Assembly (NCBI RefSeq): GCF_027625935.1
Contig: NZ_CP115300.1
Location: forward strand, 9,238,001-9,302,000
Reading direction: 5' to 3'
Length of the DNA: 64,000 nucleotides
DNA from: Streptomyces camelliae
GTDB taxonomy: Bacteria; Actinomycetota; Actinomycetes; Streptomycetales; Streptomycetaceae
The notes beneath the pieces were generated by a model, which saw only the letters and a program-made list of their open reading frames with translations, was not told where the DNA came from and did not search any database. Made by a program: the position numbers and the translations under genes. This document shows, in pieces, positions 51,752 to 59,975 of this stretch (position 1 is the stretch's first letter; the number at the start of each line of letters is the position of its first letter).

Positions 51752-54700
51752 TCACCTTCGCCCTGGCTCATCCAGCCGGTGTTCGCCAGTGCGCTCGGCG
51801 AGCCATGTGGGGTCGCACAGGAGCAAGCCGTCGTCTGGCTTGAGGGGCAACGAGCCGGTGGTCAGTGCCGCGTCGGCGATGTGGTTGCCGAGATCCCCGC
51901 AGGGCAGATCGAAGAAGGAGTTCGGCGTCGTGGGTTGGCGTGGGGAAGTTGCCCTGCGCAGAGTGTCGACCGTCAGCAGGCCGGTCGCCTCCCTGATCGC
52001 CTCGGTGGTCAGGACGCTGAAGATACGTACCGTCTCGCCCAGATTCTTCCAACCGACAAGGTCAAGTAGCCCGGGCTGCACCTGCAGGGCTGGAACCTCG
52101 GCCGCCTGAACACGGAGGGCCACCATTGGCCAGGGCCCGTGGGGCAAGGCGACCAGGATCAGGGCCTGGTTGCACACCGCGTCGAGCAGCCGCATGGCTT
52201 CCTCGGCATGTTCCTTGATCATCGCCCGCGCTTCCCACCCTTGCCGGGCCGTAGCGGTGGAGATGAGCGCGTGTACGAGCAACGGCTCGACGAGATGAAG
52301 AGCCAGGTCTCGGGCCAGGAAGACGGTGTCCGGGTCGGGAACGGAATCTTTGTCGCCGGAGTTCGCCAGCTTGGCGATCACCAGTCGGGCGCGGGCGCTG
52401 TAGTCCACGGGCCGACGCAGGAAGCCGTCACGCAGTGTGCCGGTGGAGCTCGGGCGGGCCATGAGCGAGTCCGCGAGGCTGACGAGCTTTCTCCCGTTGT
52501 CGTCCCGTGTCGGTTCCGGCCGGCGGCCGTTGTCCAGCAGCGCGCTGACCTTGTGTTGGAGTAGGCGGCGTGCGCCCATCAGCACGTCCAAGGGGGCGCC
52601 GAGGTCGTCCAGGCGGCGGAGTTGGGCGGACTTGGAGAGCACCGCGCTGTAGAGGCTGTTGAGGTCGCTCCCGAGCGTCCGATGATCCTCGATGACGTGT
52701 GGTCGTAGATCCGGAGGCAGGACCGGCAGCAGCCGAAAGGTGACGGTGTCCGGGGACAGGCCGGCCGGGATAGCACCGGTGGCTTGACGTAGAAGGATCT
52801 TCACCGCCTGTCCGCCCGTCACGGCTGTGGCTTGGGCTCGACCGGAGGTGTCGCCCCACTCCTTGACACTCAGCAACTGCCCCGTGGTCAGCGCCGTGGG
52901 GCCTGGTTCGGTGACCAGGACCAGCTCGCAGTCGGCGATCTGTTGGAGCTCCTGCTCGGTCAGCTGCAGCGAGCGTGCGAGCCGGGCGCCGGCCGGGCCG
53001 CTGAGGCACCAGCTGTGGACCACCGGCACGGGGAGTTCGATGTGGCCGAACCGACGGCCGCGCTCGTGAGGCATGGTCAGCGTGCGTCCGCAAGCGCCGC
53101 ATGTCGCGCCGGCGTCCCAGGTGCGGCGGCGCTCCCCGCAGACGCACTCGTCCTCGCGGTCCGGGCCGAAGATCTGCTGGCAGAAGAGCCCGCCCGGCCA
53201 CGGGCGTCTGGTCCGAACGTTGTAGAAGACTTCGCTCACCACTTCGCCGTGCGAGAGGCGCGCCACGTCGGCTTCGGCCATCGGACGCAGGCCGATCCGA
53301 TCGGCTTCGAGCCGCGGCATGATGCGGGCAGCGCGCAGTGTCAGGTCGAGCCGACGGACGGCGTGGGCCGGCGAGTCGAGCAGAGCGATGGACCGGTCGC
53401 GGGGTGGGCCGAGACCTCTGCCGCCCTTCTCCAGTGAGGTGCGCAGGTCGTTGCGCCAGTGCGGACAGTCCCCACGCGGTCCGTAGATCTCCATCGCCAG
53501 GTGTCGGGCTCCGTGCGTGACGAGCCATTGGAACTCCTTGGGCTCGATCATCTGGGCGCTGTCGCTGGCTCCGCTTGCCAGCGGCTGGTGGAGGACCAAG
53601 GAGTAGCCGCCTGTGGACCAGGCGCCGGTATCGGGCCCGGCTAGGCCGTGGGCGGCGAGGCGGATCCGGATGGTGTGGCTGGCTTCGCCCGGTGGCGGGG
53701 CCCAGGGGTGGTCGGGCGCCACGACCAGGTCCGGTTCGTCGAGACTGCCCGCGAGGCGCCTGAGCGAGGGTCCGCCCGCGAGACCGCATACGACTGCGAA
53801 GGCGCCGGACTCGTCGTCCAGCGTGTCGCCGTGCTGCACTGGCTGGTCGACAGCGACGGTGACGGTGATGCGCGTCCCGGACCCGCCACCCCGCAGGTGT
53901 CGACCGGGTGTTGCCGGGATCGCGTCGGTCGCCAGGGCGCCGCTGATCCGCTGCGCCAGGACGTGGCCGGGCAGCCGTCCGGGCATCATTAGGGACCTGT
54001 TCCGCAGCGCCCTCCACAGCGCCGCGTCACCGAAGAGGGCGTACAGCAGGCGCTCCTCGGGGGTGCGTCGCGTTTCCTCATCCGCTACGGGCGAGGCAGC
54101 CCCCACCAGGAGCTGTCCGGGTCGCACTGGCCTACCCGGGGTGATCAGGCCGTACTTGTCAAGGCTCGATGCCTGCTCGGCGGACACGGTCGGCGGTCTT
54201 GAGGTGAGGACGGCGCCGTCGGGCAGCGTCGTGCTCAGCTGGACCAGTGTGGGGATCGACAGCGCATCCGGGTCTGCCAGCCGCTCGTTGACCAGCGCCG
54301 CTCTGCCCTGCAGGCTCGGTGAGGCGACGACGGTGCACTGCGCGGACACCGCACCGCGGCTCACCAGATCGCCGAGTGCGAGATCCCGCACGGTCACGCG
54401 TTGCAGCCGGCTCCAGAACCCGCGCGTGTACTCGGAACTGCTCCGATACTCGGAGCCGGTCAAAGGCCGCCGTCTGAGGGGATGAGTCTGCCCGGAGGGC
54501 CCTGCGATCATGTCCTGCCGCAGTTCATCGGTGAACCGGGCGTACCCGTTGCGGTACCCCAGCAGGGTGCGGCGCAGCAGGGCTTCGAGGATGGGCCGGA
54601 GCTGGGTCCGGCCGTCGTAGCGAAGTGTGTCCTTTAGGCCGAGGAAACGGTCCCTCTGGGACCACCGGTGCCGCGGCTCCGCGTTCGCACTCGTCCAGAA

Positions 54701-55567
54701 GACGGTGGGGGTGTCGAAGACGATCTCTCCGTTCCGTTCCCGCAGGCCGATGGGGAGCGGCAGATGCATCAGCAGGTGGCGCGCCCGCTTGATCGGCCCC
54801 TGCTCGTCCTCGAGGACGAGGTCCAGGGTGAGCGGTACCAGGAAGTCGTCGGGGCCGACTGCGCCTCGTCGCACCTGCCAGAGGTTCGCCAGGGTCACCC
54901 TGGTCCGGCAGGTGGGGCAGACGACGTAGTCGACGGACCCGGTGCAGGTGGGGTCCGGGCAGGTGGGTGTCGTTTCGGTGATCCTGCCGTGCCCCGAGAC
55001 GGCCGTGCAGGGGCAGGTGTGGTCGTAGCGTCTGGCGAGGCCGGTCGTCCGGCCGCAGGAGCAGCTCCATTCACCGAGCTCGTACCCGGCCAGTCGCAGT
55101 CCGGTGGCGGAGGTGTCGGTGAAGAATCGCCCCAGAACCTTGTGCAGGCCGGTGTCGAGCCGCTCGTGCGGGAGCCGGTCGACCTGGAGGAACTCGGCGA
55201 ACTCGTGGCAGTGCTGCTGCTGGACATGCATGTTCTCGGGGGTGCCGAAGGGGCGCTGCTCCAGGAGGAGTACCTGCACATACCTGATCAGATCGGGTCG
55301 GCGCATCAGGGAGTACGTGCGCGCGATGTGCAGATCGGCCCGCAGCGCGTTGACACCGAACATGCGCTGTCGCAGATGCCGAAACCTCTCGTCGAGGATC
55401 GTGTCGTGGAGGTCGTCGCCGCGTCCCTCGTCCGCCGCCAGCCGGATGGCGTTCTCAATGGTGTAAGGCGTGGGGCACTGACGCCAGTTCCGCACATGGT
55501 CCGAGAGATCGGCACGGGTGCGCCCGCTGGACACCAGCGCACTGACCTCGTCGCGAATGGACCGCAT
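51752..55567 (-). CDS. RNA polymerase beta-beta'-like fusion protein, active-site residues lost
   Basis: 1271 residues from ATG 55567. Residues 1-160 are unlike any polymerase. C169xC171/C185xC187 and C203/C208/C217xxC220 look like two zinc sites. Residues ~410-640 follow beta: DKYGLITPGRPVRPGQLLVG, TPEERLLYALFGD, and TVAVDQPVQHGDT where beta has AVKRRIQPGDK. Residues ~680-700 recall the beta C-terminus; from 760 on it follows the beta' start: SHGEVVSEVFYNVRT, GLFCQQIFGP, zinc C808xC810/C823xxC826, FGHIELPVPVVHSW, DLGAPLDVLMGARRLLQHKV with ALLDNGRR (clamp helices), RRPVDYSARARLVI. The catalytic DFDGD is KNLGE (1174-1178); the beta lysines are D574 and T582. It ends before bridge helix and trigger loop, so no polymerase activity is expected. 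Starts 3 nt after the STAND gene. Confidence 0.85.
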   Translation of the reverse strand: MRSIRDEVSALVSSGRTRADLSDHVRNWRQCPTPYTIENAIRLAADEGRGDDLHDTILDERFRHLRQRMFGVNALRADLHIARTYSLMRRPDLIRYVQVLLLEQRPFGTPENMHVQQQHCHEFAEFLQVDRLPHERLDTGLHKVLGRFFTDTSATGLRLAGYELGEWSCSCGRTTGLARRYDHTCPCTAVSGHGRITETTPTCPDPTCTGSVDYVVCPTCRTRVTLANLWQVRRGAVGPDDFLVPLTLDLVLEDEQGPIKRARHLLMHLPLPIGLRERNGEIVFDTPTVFWTSANAEPRHRWSQRDRFLGLKDTLRYDGRTQLRPILEALLRRTLLGYRNGYARFTDELRQDMIAGPSGQTHPLRRRPLTGSEYRSSSEYTRGFWSRLQRVTVRDLALGDLVSRGAVSAQCTVVASPSLQGRAALVNERLADPDALSIPTLVQLSTTLPDGAVLTSRPPTVSAEQASSLDKYGLITPGRPVRPGQLLVGAASPVADEETRRTPEERLLYALFGDAALWRALRNRSLMMPGRLPGHVLAQRISGALATDAIPATPGRHLRGGGSGTRITVTVAVDQPVQHGDTLDDESGAFAVVCGLAGGPSLRRLAGSLDEPDLVVAPDHPWAPPPGEASHTIRIRLAAHGLAGPDTGAWSTGGYSLVLHQPLASGASDSAQMIEPKEFQWLVTHGARHLAMEIYGPRGDCPHWRNDLRTSLEKGGRGLGPPRDRSIALLDSPAHAVRRLDLTLRAARIMPRLEADRIGLRPMAEADVARLSHGEVVSEVFYNVRTRRPWPGGLFCQQIFGPDREDECVCGERRRTWDAGATCGACGRTLTMPHERGRRFGHIELPVPVVHSWCLSGPAGARLARSLQLTEQELQQIADCELVLVTEPGPTALTTGQLLSVKEWGDTSGRAQATAVTGGQAVKILLRQATGAIPAGLSPDTVTFRLLPVLPPDLRPHVIEDHRTLGSDLNSLYSAVLSKSAQLRRLDDLGAPLDVLMGARRLLQHKVSALLDNGRRPEPTRDDNGRKLVSLADSLMARPSSTGTLRDGFLRRPVDYSARARLVIAKLANSGDKDSVPDPDTVFLARDLALHLVEPLLVHALISTATARQGWEARAMIKEHAEEAMRLLDAVCNQALILVALPHGPWPMVALRVQAAEVPALQVQPGLLDLVGWKNLGETVRIFSVLTTEAIREATGLLTVDTLRRATSPRQPTTPNSFFDLPCGDLGNHIADAALTTGSLPLKPDDGLLLCDPTWLAERTGEHRLDEPGRR

Positions 55568-55570
55568 CCG

Positions 55571-56941
55571 CTATCCGATCCCGGCGCGGCCCCGGAAGTA
55601 CTGCCGGAACCGGTCGTGGCAGAAGCTGTACTCCTCGCTGCCCCTGTGCCCCTGCACGCCTGGCACGGCCCGCCGGTGAACAAGTAGGAAGCGGTGGATC
55701 TCCCGCAGGATGGTGTCGAAGTTCAGCCAGGTCAGCCCTTCGACCAGGTTGTACAGGTCGAACGCGGAGAGCGTGCCGGCTTCCAGGAGGAACCCCAGGA
55801 TCTCGACGTGCTCGGTACGGTGGGCGCTGCGGTTGAGCTGCTCCAACTGCTGGTCCAGGTAGCTTTCGAGGCCGGTGGGGGTGCGGTCGACGTTGTCGCG
55901 GGTGAGCATGCCGACGGCCGCGTCCTCCACCAGGAAGCGCACATAAAAAGGGTCGCCCGCGGAGACACGGTGCATCTCGGCGACGAAGTCGGCATCCTTT
56001 GCCAGTCCCGCCGCCGCACCGCCCGCCATCCGGAGCAGGTCCACGAGCGCGGCCTCGTCCAGGCCCTCCAACCGCAGGTGCAGGCCCAGGTCCGCAGGGG
56101 ACAGCGCGATGTCGCTGAGACAGGACCGATCGCCCTGGGCGCGGCCCGAGAGTACGAGCACCAAGCCGTGCGGCAGCTGCCCCGGCAGCAGGGTACGGAG
56201 CTGGTCCGGTGGATCCAGTTCGTCGACGGCGTCCAGTACGACGACCGTCGGCTTCTGCGGCGGACGGGTCATGAGGCCGCGGAACTGCCGCTCCAGGTTC
56301 TTCAGCCCTCCGCCGCGCACATGGGCAGGGTCCAACTGCTCGCAGAGGCACTCCAGTACGTCCTCGGGGCTGGTGGGGTCGAAACCGCCGCCCCTGCGCC
56401 GGTACGCCTGGCTGATGAAGTGGTAGCGGAACTCGGGGTTCTGCCTGACCAGATCCGCGAGGAGGGAGGTCTTGCCGTATCCCGAGAGCGCCTCCACGAA
56501 GACGTAGCCGGAGGCGCGATCCCGTATGAACTCCTTGATCCGTGTCCTCTCGGCCTGCCGCCCCGCGAACAACTGCGTGTGTTTCTCGATGAGATCACGG
56601 AAGAAGTCCCGTGTCGGGGGCTCCTGCCACGTACCTTGGCGGCCGGCTTCCACCGCCTGGTCCCACAGGTGCAGCAGCGGATCCGGATCCATTTTCAGGG
56701 CATTCGCCAGCGCGATCACGGTTGCCCTGGTCGGAATGTTCGGTCCGTTGAGTGCCTTGCTGACGGTGGTGTGCCCCAGGCCCGTCAGCCTTTCCAGGGC
56801 GAGCATCTTGACGCCGCGCGCATCCCGCCGATCCCGTAAGCGCTGTTGGAGCTGAGCCAACACGGCATCGCCGTCGGGTTTGCCCTCCAGGGATCGCACC
56901 GGACCTCCTTGACGGTCAGTCATATCGATGAGCGATCCCAT
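55571..56941 (-). CDS. XRE-HTH/NACHT STAND NTPase
   Basis: About 456 residues from ATG 56941 (MGSLID); ATG 56923 (MTDRQGG) is also possible. Residues ~25-90 are a Cro/XRE helix-turn-helix (LQQRLRDRRDARGVKMLALE, TGLGHTTVSKALNGPNIP, ALANALKMDPDPLL). A STAND ATPase follows: ERTRIKEFIRD then Walker A EALSGYGKTSLL near 150-161, Walker B PTVVVLDAVDELDP near 232-245, LVLVLSGRAQGD sensor, and a winged-helix part ending YSFCHDRFRQYFRG. Unlike most STAND proteins it has no C-terminal repeat sensor; instead the RNAP-like gene follows after 3 nt on the same strand, so that protein may provide the sensing or effector part. Divergent from a small membrane protein. Confidence 0.88.
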   Translation of the reverse strand: MGSLIDMTDRQGGPVRSLEGKPDGDAVLAQLQQRLRDRRDARGVKMLALERLTGLGHTTVSKALNGPNIPTRATVIALANALKMDPDPLLHLWDQAVEAGRQGTWQEPPTRDFFRDLIEKHTQLFAGRQAERTRIKEFIRDRASGYVFVEALSGYGKTSLLADLVRQNPEFRYHFISQAYRRRGGGFDPTSPEDVLECLCEQLDPAHVRGGGLKNLERQFRGLMTRPPQKPTVVVLDAVDELDPPDQLRTLLPGQLPHGLVLVLSGRAQGDRSCLSDIALSPADLGLHLRLEGLDEAALVDLLRMAGGAAAGLAKDADFVAEMHRVSAGDPFYVRFLVEDAAVGMLTRDNVDRTPTGLESYLDQQLEQLNRSAHRTEHVEILGFLLEAGTLSAFDLYNLVEGLTWLNFDTILREIHRFLLVHRRAVPGVQGHRGSEEYSFCHDRFRQYFRGRAGIG

Positions 56942-57029
56942 ACAGATTCGTTCGCCCGTACGCCAGCGTACGGGGACCTCGGCATCTTCGTTCCCGGACA
57001 ATAGCCCTTCAGGGAACGGAGAAAGACCC

Positions 57030-57254
57030 ATGTTCGTCTCACTGGCCTCGCCGCCCGTGCGCGCCCTCACTGTCATTGCCGCGGTCCTCACTGCGGCCCT
57101 TCTCGCACTCCTGGCCGCGATCTCCGCAGGGTTCCTCGCCCGTTGGGACGGAGCGTCCCTCCCCGGCGCCCTCCTTCATGCAGGCACAGTTTTCGGCGCC
57201 ACCCTCACCCTGCTCTGCAGCCTCATCGCACTCGGGGTCGCCACGCTGACCTGA
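57030..57254 (+). CDS. Small two-span membrane protein
   Basis: 74 residues; ATG 57030 follows GGAACGGAGAAAG. Two hydrophobic helices (VRALTVIAAVLTAALLALLA and LHAGTVFGATLTLLCSLIAL) separated by FLARWDGASLP. No enzyme motif. Divergent from the STAND/RNAP-like operon, about 90 bp away, so it shares its promoter region; a small membrane protein beside a STAND gene could be an effector or accessory part, but small membrane proteins of this kind also occur alone in streptomycetes. Confidence 0.65.
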   Translation: MFVSLASPPVRALTVIAAVLTAALLALLAAISAGFLARWDGASLPGALLHAGTVFGATLTLLCSLIALGVATLT

Positions 57255-57539
57255 CGTCACACCCTCATGGTGAGTCCGAAGGGTCAAGGACGGACTCGGT
57301 CCGCTACCGGCTGAGTTGACCCCACGGTCACACTCGAGAGGCTCCCGCCGAGATCGGACAGGACCTTGCCTCGTTGCTGGCGTGCTCGTCGAGGCGGCTG
57401 GCGTGGCTCACGGGGCGATTTCGATACCTGTCAGTGGCGGGTGCCACATCGGGGCGAATCTTGGTAGGCGGTCGGAGCGCGTCCAACTGTGGCTTGCGTA
57501 TCGCACCATCGAGGTCATCATCCTCGACACGATGGGCCC

Positions 57540-57800
57540 TGCCAATGGGCGTCGGCGTGCTCATCGGCGGCGTCGGTGGCTGTGCTTCAGGCGTTTACCG
57601 CGCCCTGAACATCCCGTCCGACATGATGCGAGCCGCGAGCCCGAAAAGCACCCTGCACACCGATCGCGCCGCCACCCTCGCGCGCAGCGCGATCGCCGCC
57701 GTCCTCGCGGGCGGAGTCTGCCTAGTGCTGGCCTCCTTGCTGGGCGCGCGCGGCTACTGCGGACGCCGGCGGCATCGGGGCGCGCCGCGAGCCGTCCTCC
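57540..57800 (+). pseudogene. Membrane-protein C-terminal fragment
   Basis: The frame has MGVGVLIGGVGGCASGVYRA, SPKSTLHTDRAATLARSAIA and AAVLAGGVCLVLASLLGA, a pattern I know from the transmembrane ends of large NACHT/STAND proteins in streptomycetes (SPRSTLRxDRxAxL then a hydrophobic helix). No start or front domain is present; the region upstream (57255-57540) is scrambled. Remnant of another STAND gene. Confidence 0.4.
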
Positions 57801-58001
57801 GTTCCGTGAGCCGTCGCAGCACTTCGATGCCCAAGTGCAAGCCGCCGGAACTCATAGGCATCGACCCCCAGCGGAAGCCGGGCGTCCGGGGTCCCGAGAG
57901 ACGAGCGGTGCTGGGTTCCACCATCAAAGCCACATGCATTGAGATTTGTTCACGGGATCTGAGATCCCACAATTGCAGGTCACGAGGGGGAGGGCAGGAG
58001 T

Positions 58002-58085
58002 ATGCCCGGTCCCGTCATCTGGAGCGGTCACATCGTGTTCGGCATGGTCACTTCTCTGAACTACTTCGTCTTCAGGCCCCGATGA
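58002..58085 (+). pseudogene. Possible Ku N-terminal remnant, 27 codons
   Basis: ATG 58002 follows GGCAGGAG. The product MPGPVIWSGHIVFGMVTSLN resembles the opening of bacterial Ku (MxRxIWxGxIxFGLVxIPVKL), then departs and stops. If so, only the first strand remains of this end-joining protein. Short, so uncertain. Confidence 0.3.
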
Positions 58086-58226
58086 CTCTGACGACTTCGG
58101 TCTGCCCGAAGACCATGTAAGCGGGGGCCCTCTGCGGACGCGGGGGATGAGCTGCCCGCTTCGTTGGACTGTGCCCCACCCGCTCCGTCCTGTGCTCGGC
58201 CGTTGTGGGCGAGCTGACTTTCCCGG

Positions 58227-58883
58227 TCAGTTGCTGCTGGGCGGGTCCGTGTGGGTTGCGGGCTCGGGCAGGGGTTCGGTGTTGTGACTCCTGAGCCCGT
58301 CGAGGGAGATGCGTAGGAGGCGGCGCCACTGGCCCGGTTGGCTGTCGACGGTCGCCAGGACGGTCTGGCTCAGGGTGGTGCTGAGCAGGACCAGATCAGC
58401 GGTCGTGAGCCCGTGCCGCAGGAGGCCGGCGTTCACACAGCGGGTGCGCAGCTCGTCCATGACGGCGTAGCAGTGCTGGGCACATGACTCCGTGGGGCCG
58501 CCAGCGGCGGTGTAGCTCTCGACGAGGGCGCGGTTGCGGCCCTGCTTGGCGAGCATCTGCTCGAAGAAGCCGGTCAGCGCCTGCCAGGGGTCTTCGACGG
58601 CGGTGGCCTGCTGGTGGGCGTCGGTGAGCCAGGAGGAGAACTCCTGTCCCAGGACGGTGGCGAGCAGGTCGTCCTTGGTGGGGAAGTGGCGGTAGAGGGT
58701 GCCCATGCCGACGCCGCTGCGCCGGGCGATCTCGCGGACGTCGACGGTGCCGCCCTGCTCGGCGAAGACGACGCCGGCCGCCTCGATGATCGCGGCACGG
58801 TTGCGCTCGGCGTCGGCGCGGCGGCCGCGCTGGGCGGCCTGACCGGGTGCGGGTGTGGCGGCGGTCTGGTCGGCGAGGGTCAT
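58227..58883 (-). CDS. TetR-family transcriptional regulator
   Basis: 218 residues from ATG 58883 (MTLADQTAATPAPGQAAQRG). DNA-binding domain RAAIIEAAGVVFAEQGGTVD, VREIARRSGVGMGTLYRHFP then TKDDLLATVL; the C-terminal ligand domain has SSWLTDAHQQATAVEDPWQA and the helix GFFEQMLAKQGRNRALVESY of the SBP_bac/TetR_C_33-like group. Divergent from the reductase at 59074 with two identical-core palindromes in the spacer, so it should repress both directions. Confidence 0.9.
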   Translation of the reverse strand: MTLADQTAATPAPGQAAQRGRRADAERNRAAIIEAAGVVFAEQGGTVDVREIARRSGVGMGTLYRHFPTKDDLLATVLGQEFSSWLTDAHQQATAVEDPWQALTGFFEQMLAKQGRNRALVESYTAAGGPTESCAQHCYAVMDELRTRCVNAGLLRHGLTTADLVLLSTTLSQTVLATVDSQPGQWRRLLRISLDGLRSHNTEPLPEPATHTDPPSSN

Positions 58884-58915
58884 GGCATTCAGGGTACAGC
58901 GAACTCCACCTTTGC

Positions 58916-58969
58916 GGAGCACTTGCTCCGCTTGTGCTACTTTCAAGGGGAGCACTTGCTCCGGTTGTG
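58916..58969. promoter_or_regulatory. Paired TetR operators
   Basis: Two 21-bp direct repeats, 20 of 21 bases equal, begin at 58916 and 58949. Each contains the near-palindrome GGAGCA-CT-TGCTCC followed by GCTTGTG or GGTTGTG. The 33-bp spacing puts them on the same face of the helix, three turns apart, fitting cooperative binding by two dimers. They lie between the TetR gene and the reductase it faces. Confidence 0.75.
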
Positions 58970-59073
58970 GCGGGAAGGGTCTTTTGGCCTTCGCCTGCCT
59001 GTACCCGCCTGAGCCCGGCTCGCCTGCAGAACTTCGGCGGACGGCACGGTCCGCGAGACAAGGAGATCCCCCC

Positions 59074-59844
59074 ATGGCAACACTTGGCTTCATAGGCAGC
59101 GGCAATATCGGCACGGCTGTGGCCCGGCTCGCGGTCGCGGCGGGCATCGACGTCGTCCTGTCCAACTCCCGCGGTCCTGAGACCCTGGCGGAGACGGTGG
59201 CACAGCTCGGCGATCGGGCCCGCGCCGCGACGCCCGAGGAGGCGGCCCGGGCGGGTGATTGGGTGGTGGTGAGCGTCCCGCTGTCCGCCTACCGGCAGCT
59301 GCCCGCCGCCGCGCTGGCGGGCAAGGTCGTGCTCGACACGAGCAACTACTACCCGATGCGCGACGGGCACATCGAGGTCCTCGACTCGGGCAAGACCACC
59401 ACCAGCGAACTCGTCCAGGAGCACCTGGCCGGCGCGAAGCTGGTCAAGGCGTTCAACAGCATCATGGACTTTCACATCCCGGCACTCGCCCGTCCTCAAG
59501 GCGCCGCCGACCGCAGCGCTCTGCCCATCGCCGGTGACGACCCGCAGGCCAAGGCCAGTGCCGCCGACCTGATCAGCCGGCTGGGTTTCGACACCGTCGA
59601 CGCCGGTCCCCTGGCTGAGGGCTGGCGTTTCGAGCCCGAGACCGACCCCTACACGGCGCCGTACTTCACCGACCCCGACGCCGTGCGCGCCGGCTGGGCC
59701 CAGCTCGCCGAAGCCATCCGCTCCGGCGCCCCGGCGCAGATGCCGCCCTCCGACGACCCGGGCGTCCCGCTGCCCGCGGCGCGGCTGCGCGCCCTGCTCG
59801 CCGAAACCCCCCGCAAGCTCACCGCCGACCGCGCACTCGCCTGA
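59074..59844 (+). CDS. NADPH-dependent F420 reductase-like (Fno-type) oxidoreductase
   Basis: 256 residues; ATG 59074 follows AAGGAGA. Rossmann start LGFIGSGNIGTAVARLAVAA with VVLSNSRGPETL right after, the NADP-binding arrangement of F420H2:NADP oxidoreductase-like proteins (IGxGxxG, then SNSRGP). Further on VVVSVPLSAYRQLP, KVVLDTSNYYPMRDGHIEVL, AKLVKAFNSI. Members of this group act as NAD(P)H dehydrogenases with F420 or as plain NADP-dependent reductases; which one applies cannot be told. Controlled by the divergent TetR through paired operators. A short inverted repeat (ACGCCC/GGGCGT) follows the stop. Confidence 0.85.
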   Translation: MATLGFIGSGNIGTAVARLAVAAGIDVVLSNSRGPETLAETVAQLGDRARAATPEEAARAGDWVVVSVPLSAYRQLPAAALAGKVVLDTSNYYPMRDGHIEVLDSGKTTTSELVQEHLAGAKLVKAFNSIMDFHIPALARPQGAADRSALPIAGDDPQAKASAADLISRLGFDTVDAGPLAEGWRFEPETDPYTAPYFTDPDAVRAGWAQLAEAIRSGAPAQMPPSDDPGVPLPAARLRALLAETPRKLTADRALA

Positions 59845-59975
59845 CGCCCTGAGGGCGTTCCGGCCGGGCGCGGCCGCCCTTTCACCGGGCCGGAATCTCA
59901 AGGCGGCAGGCAGCGACCGTCGCTACCGACGGCAGACATCCGAATGCAAGTCCACTTTCACGTAGGGAAAAGCTC

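Noticed and set aside
51752..55567. A working second RNA polymerase (rpoB/rpoC fusion) as the first idea
   Set aside because: The DFDGD motif, both catalytic lysines, bridge helix and trigger loop are missing, so polymerization is not credible.
51752..55567. Decayed housekeeping rpoBC remnant
   Set aside because: No stop or frameshift in 3.8 kb, an added cysteine-rich front, and a tight operon with a STAND gene argue for a maintained protein.
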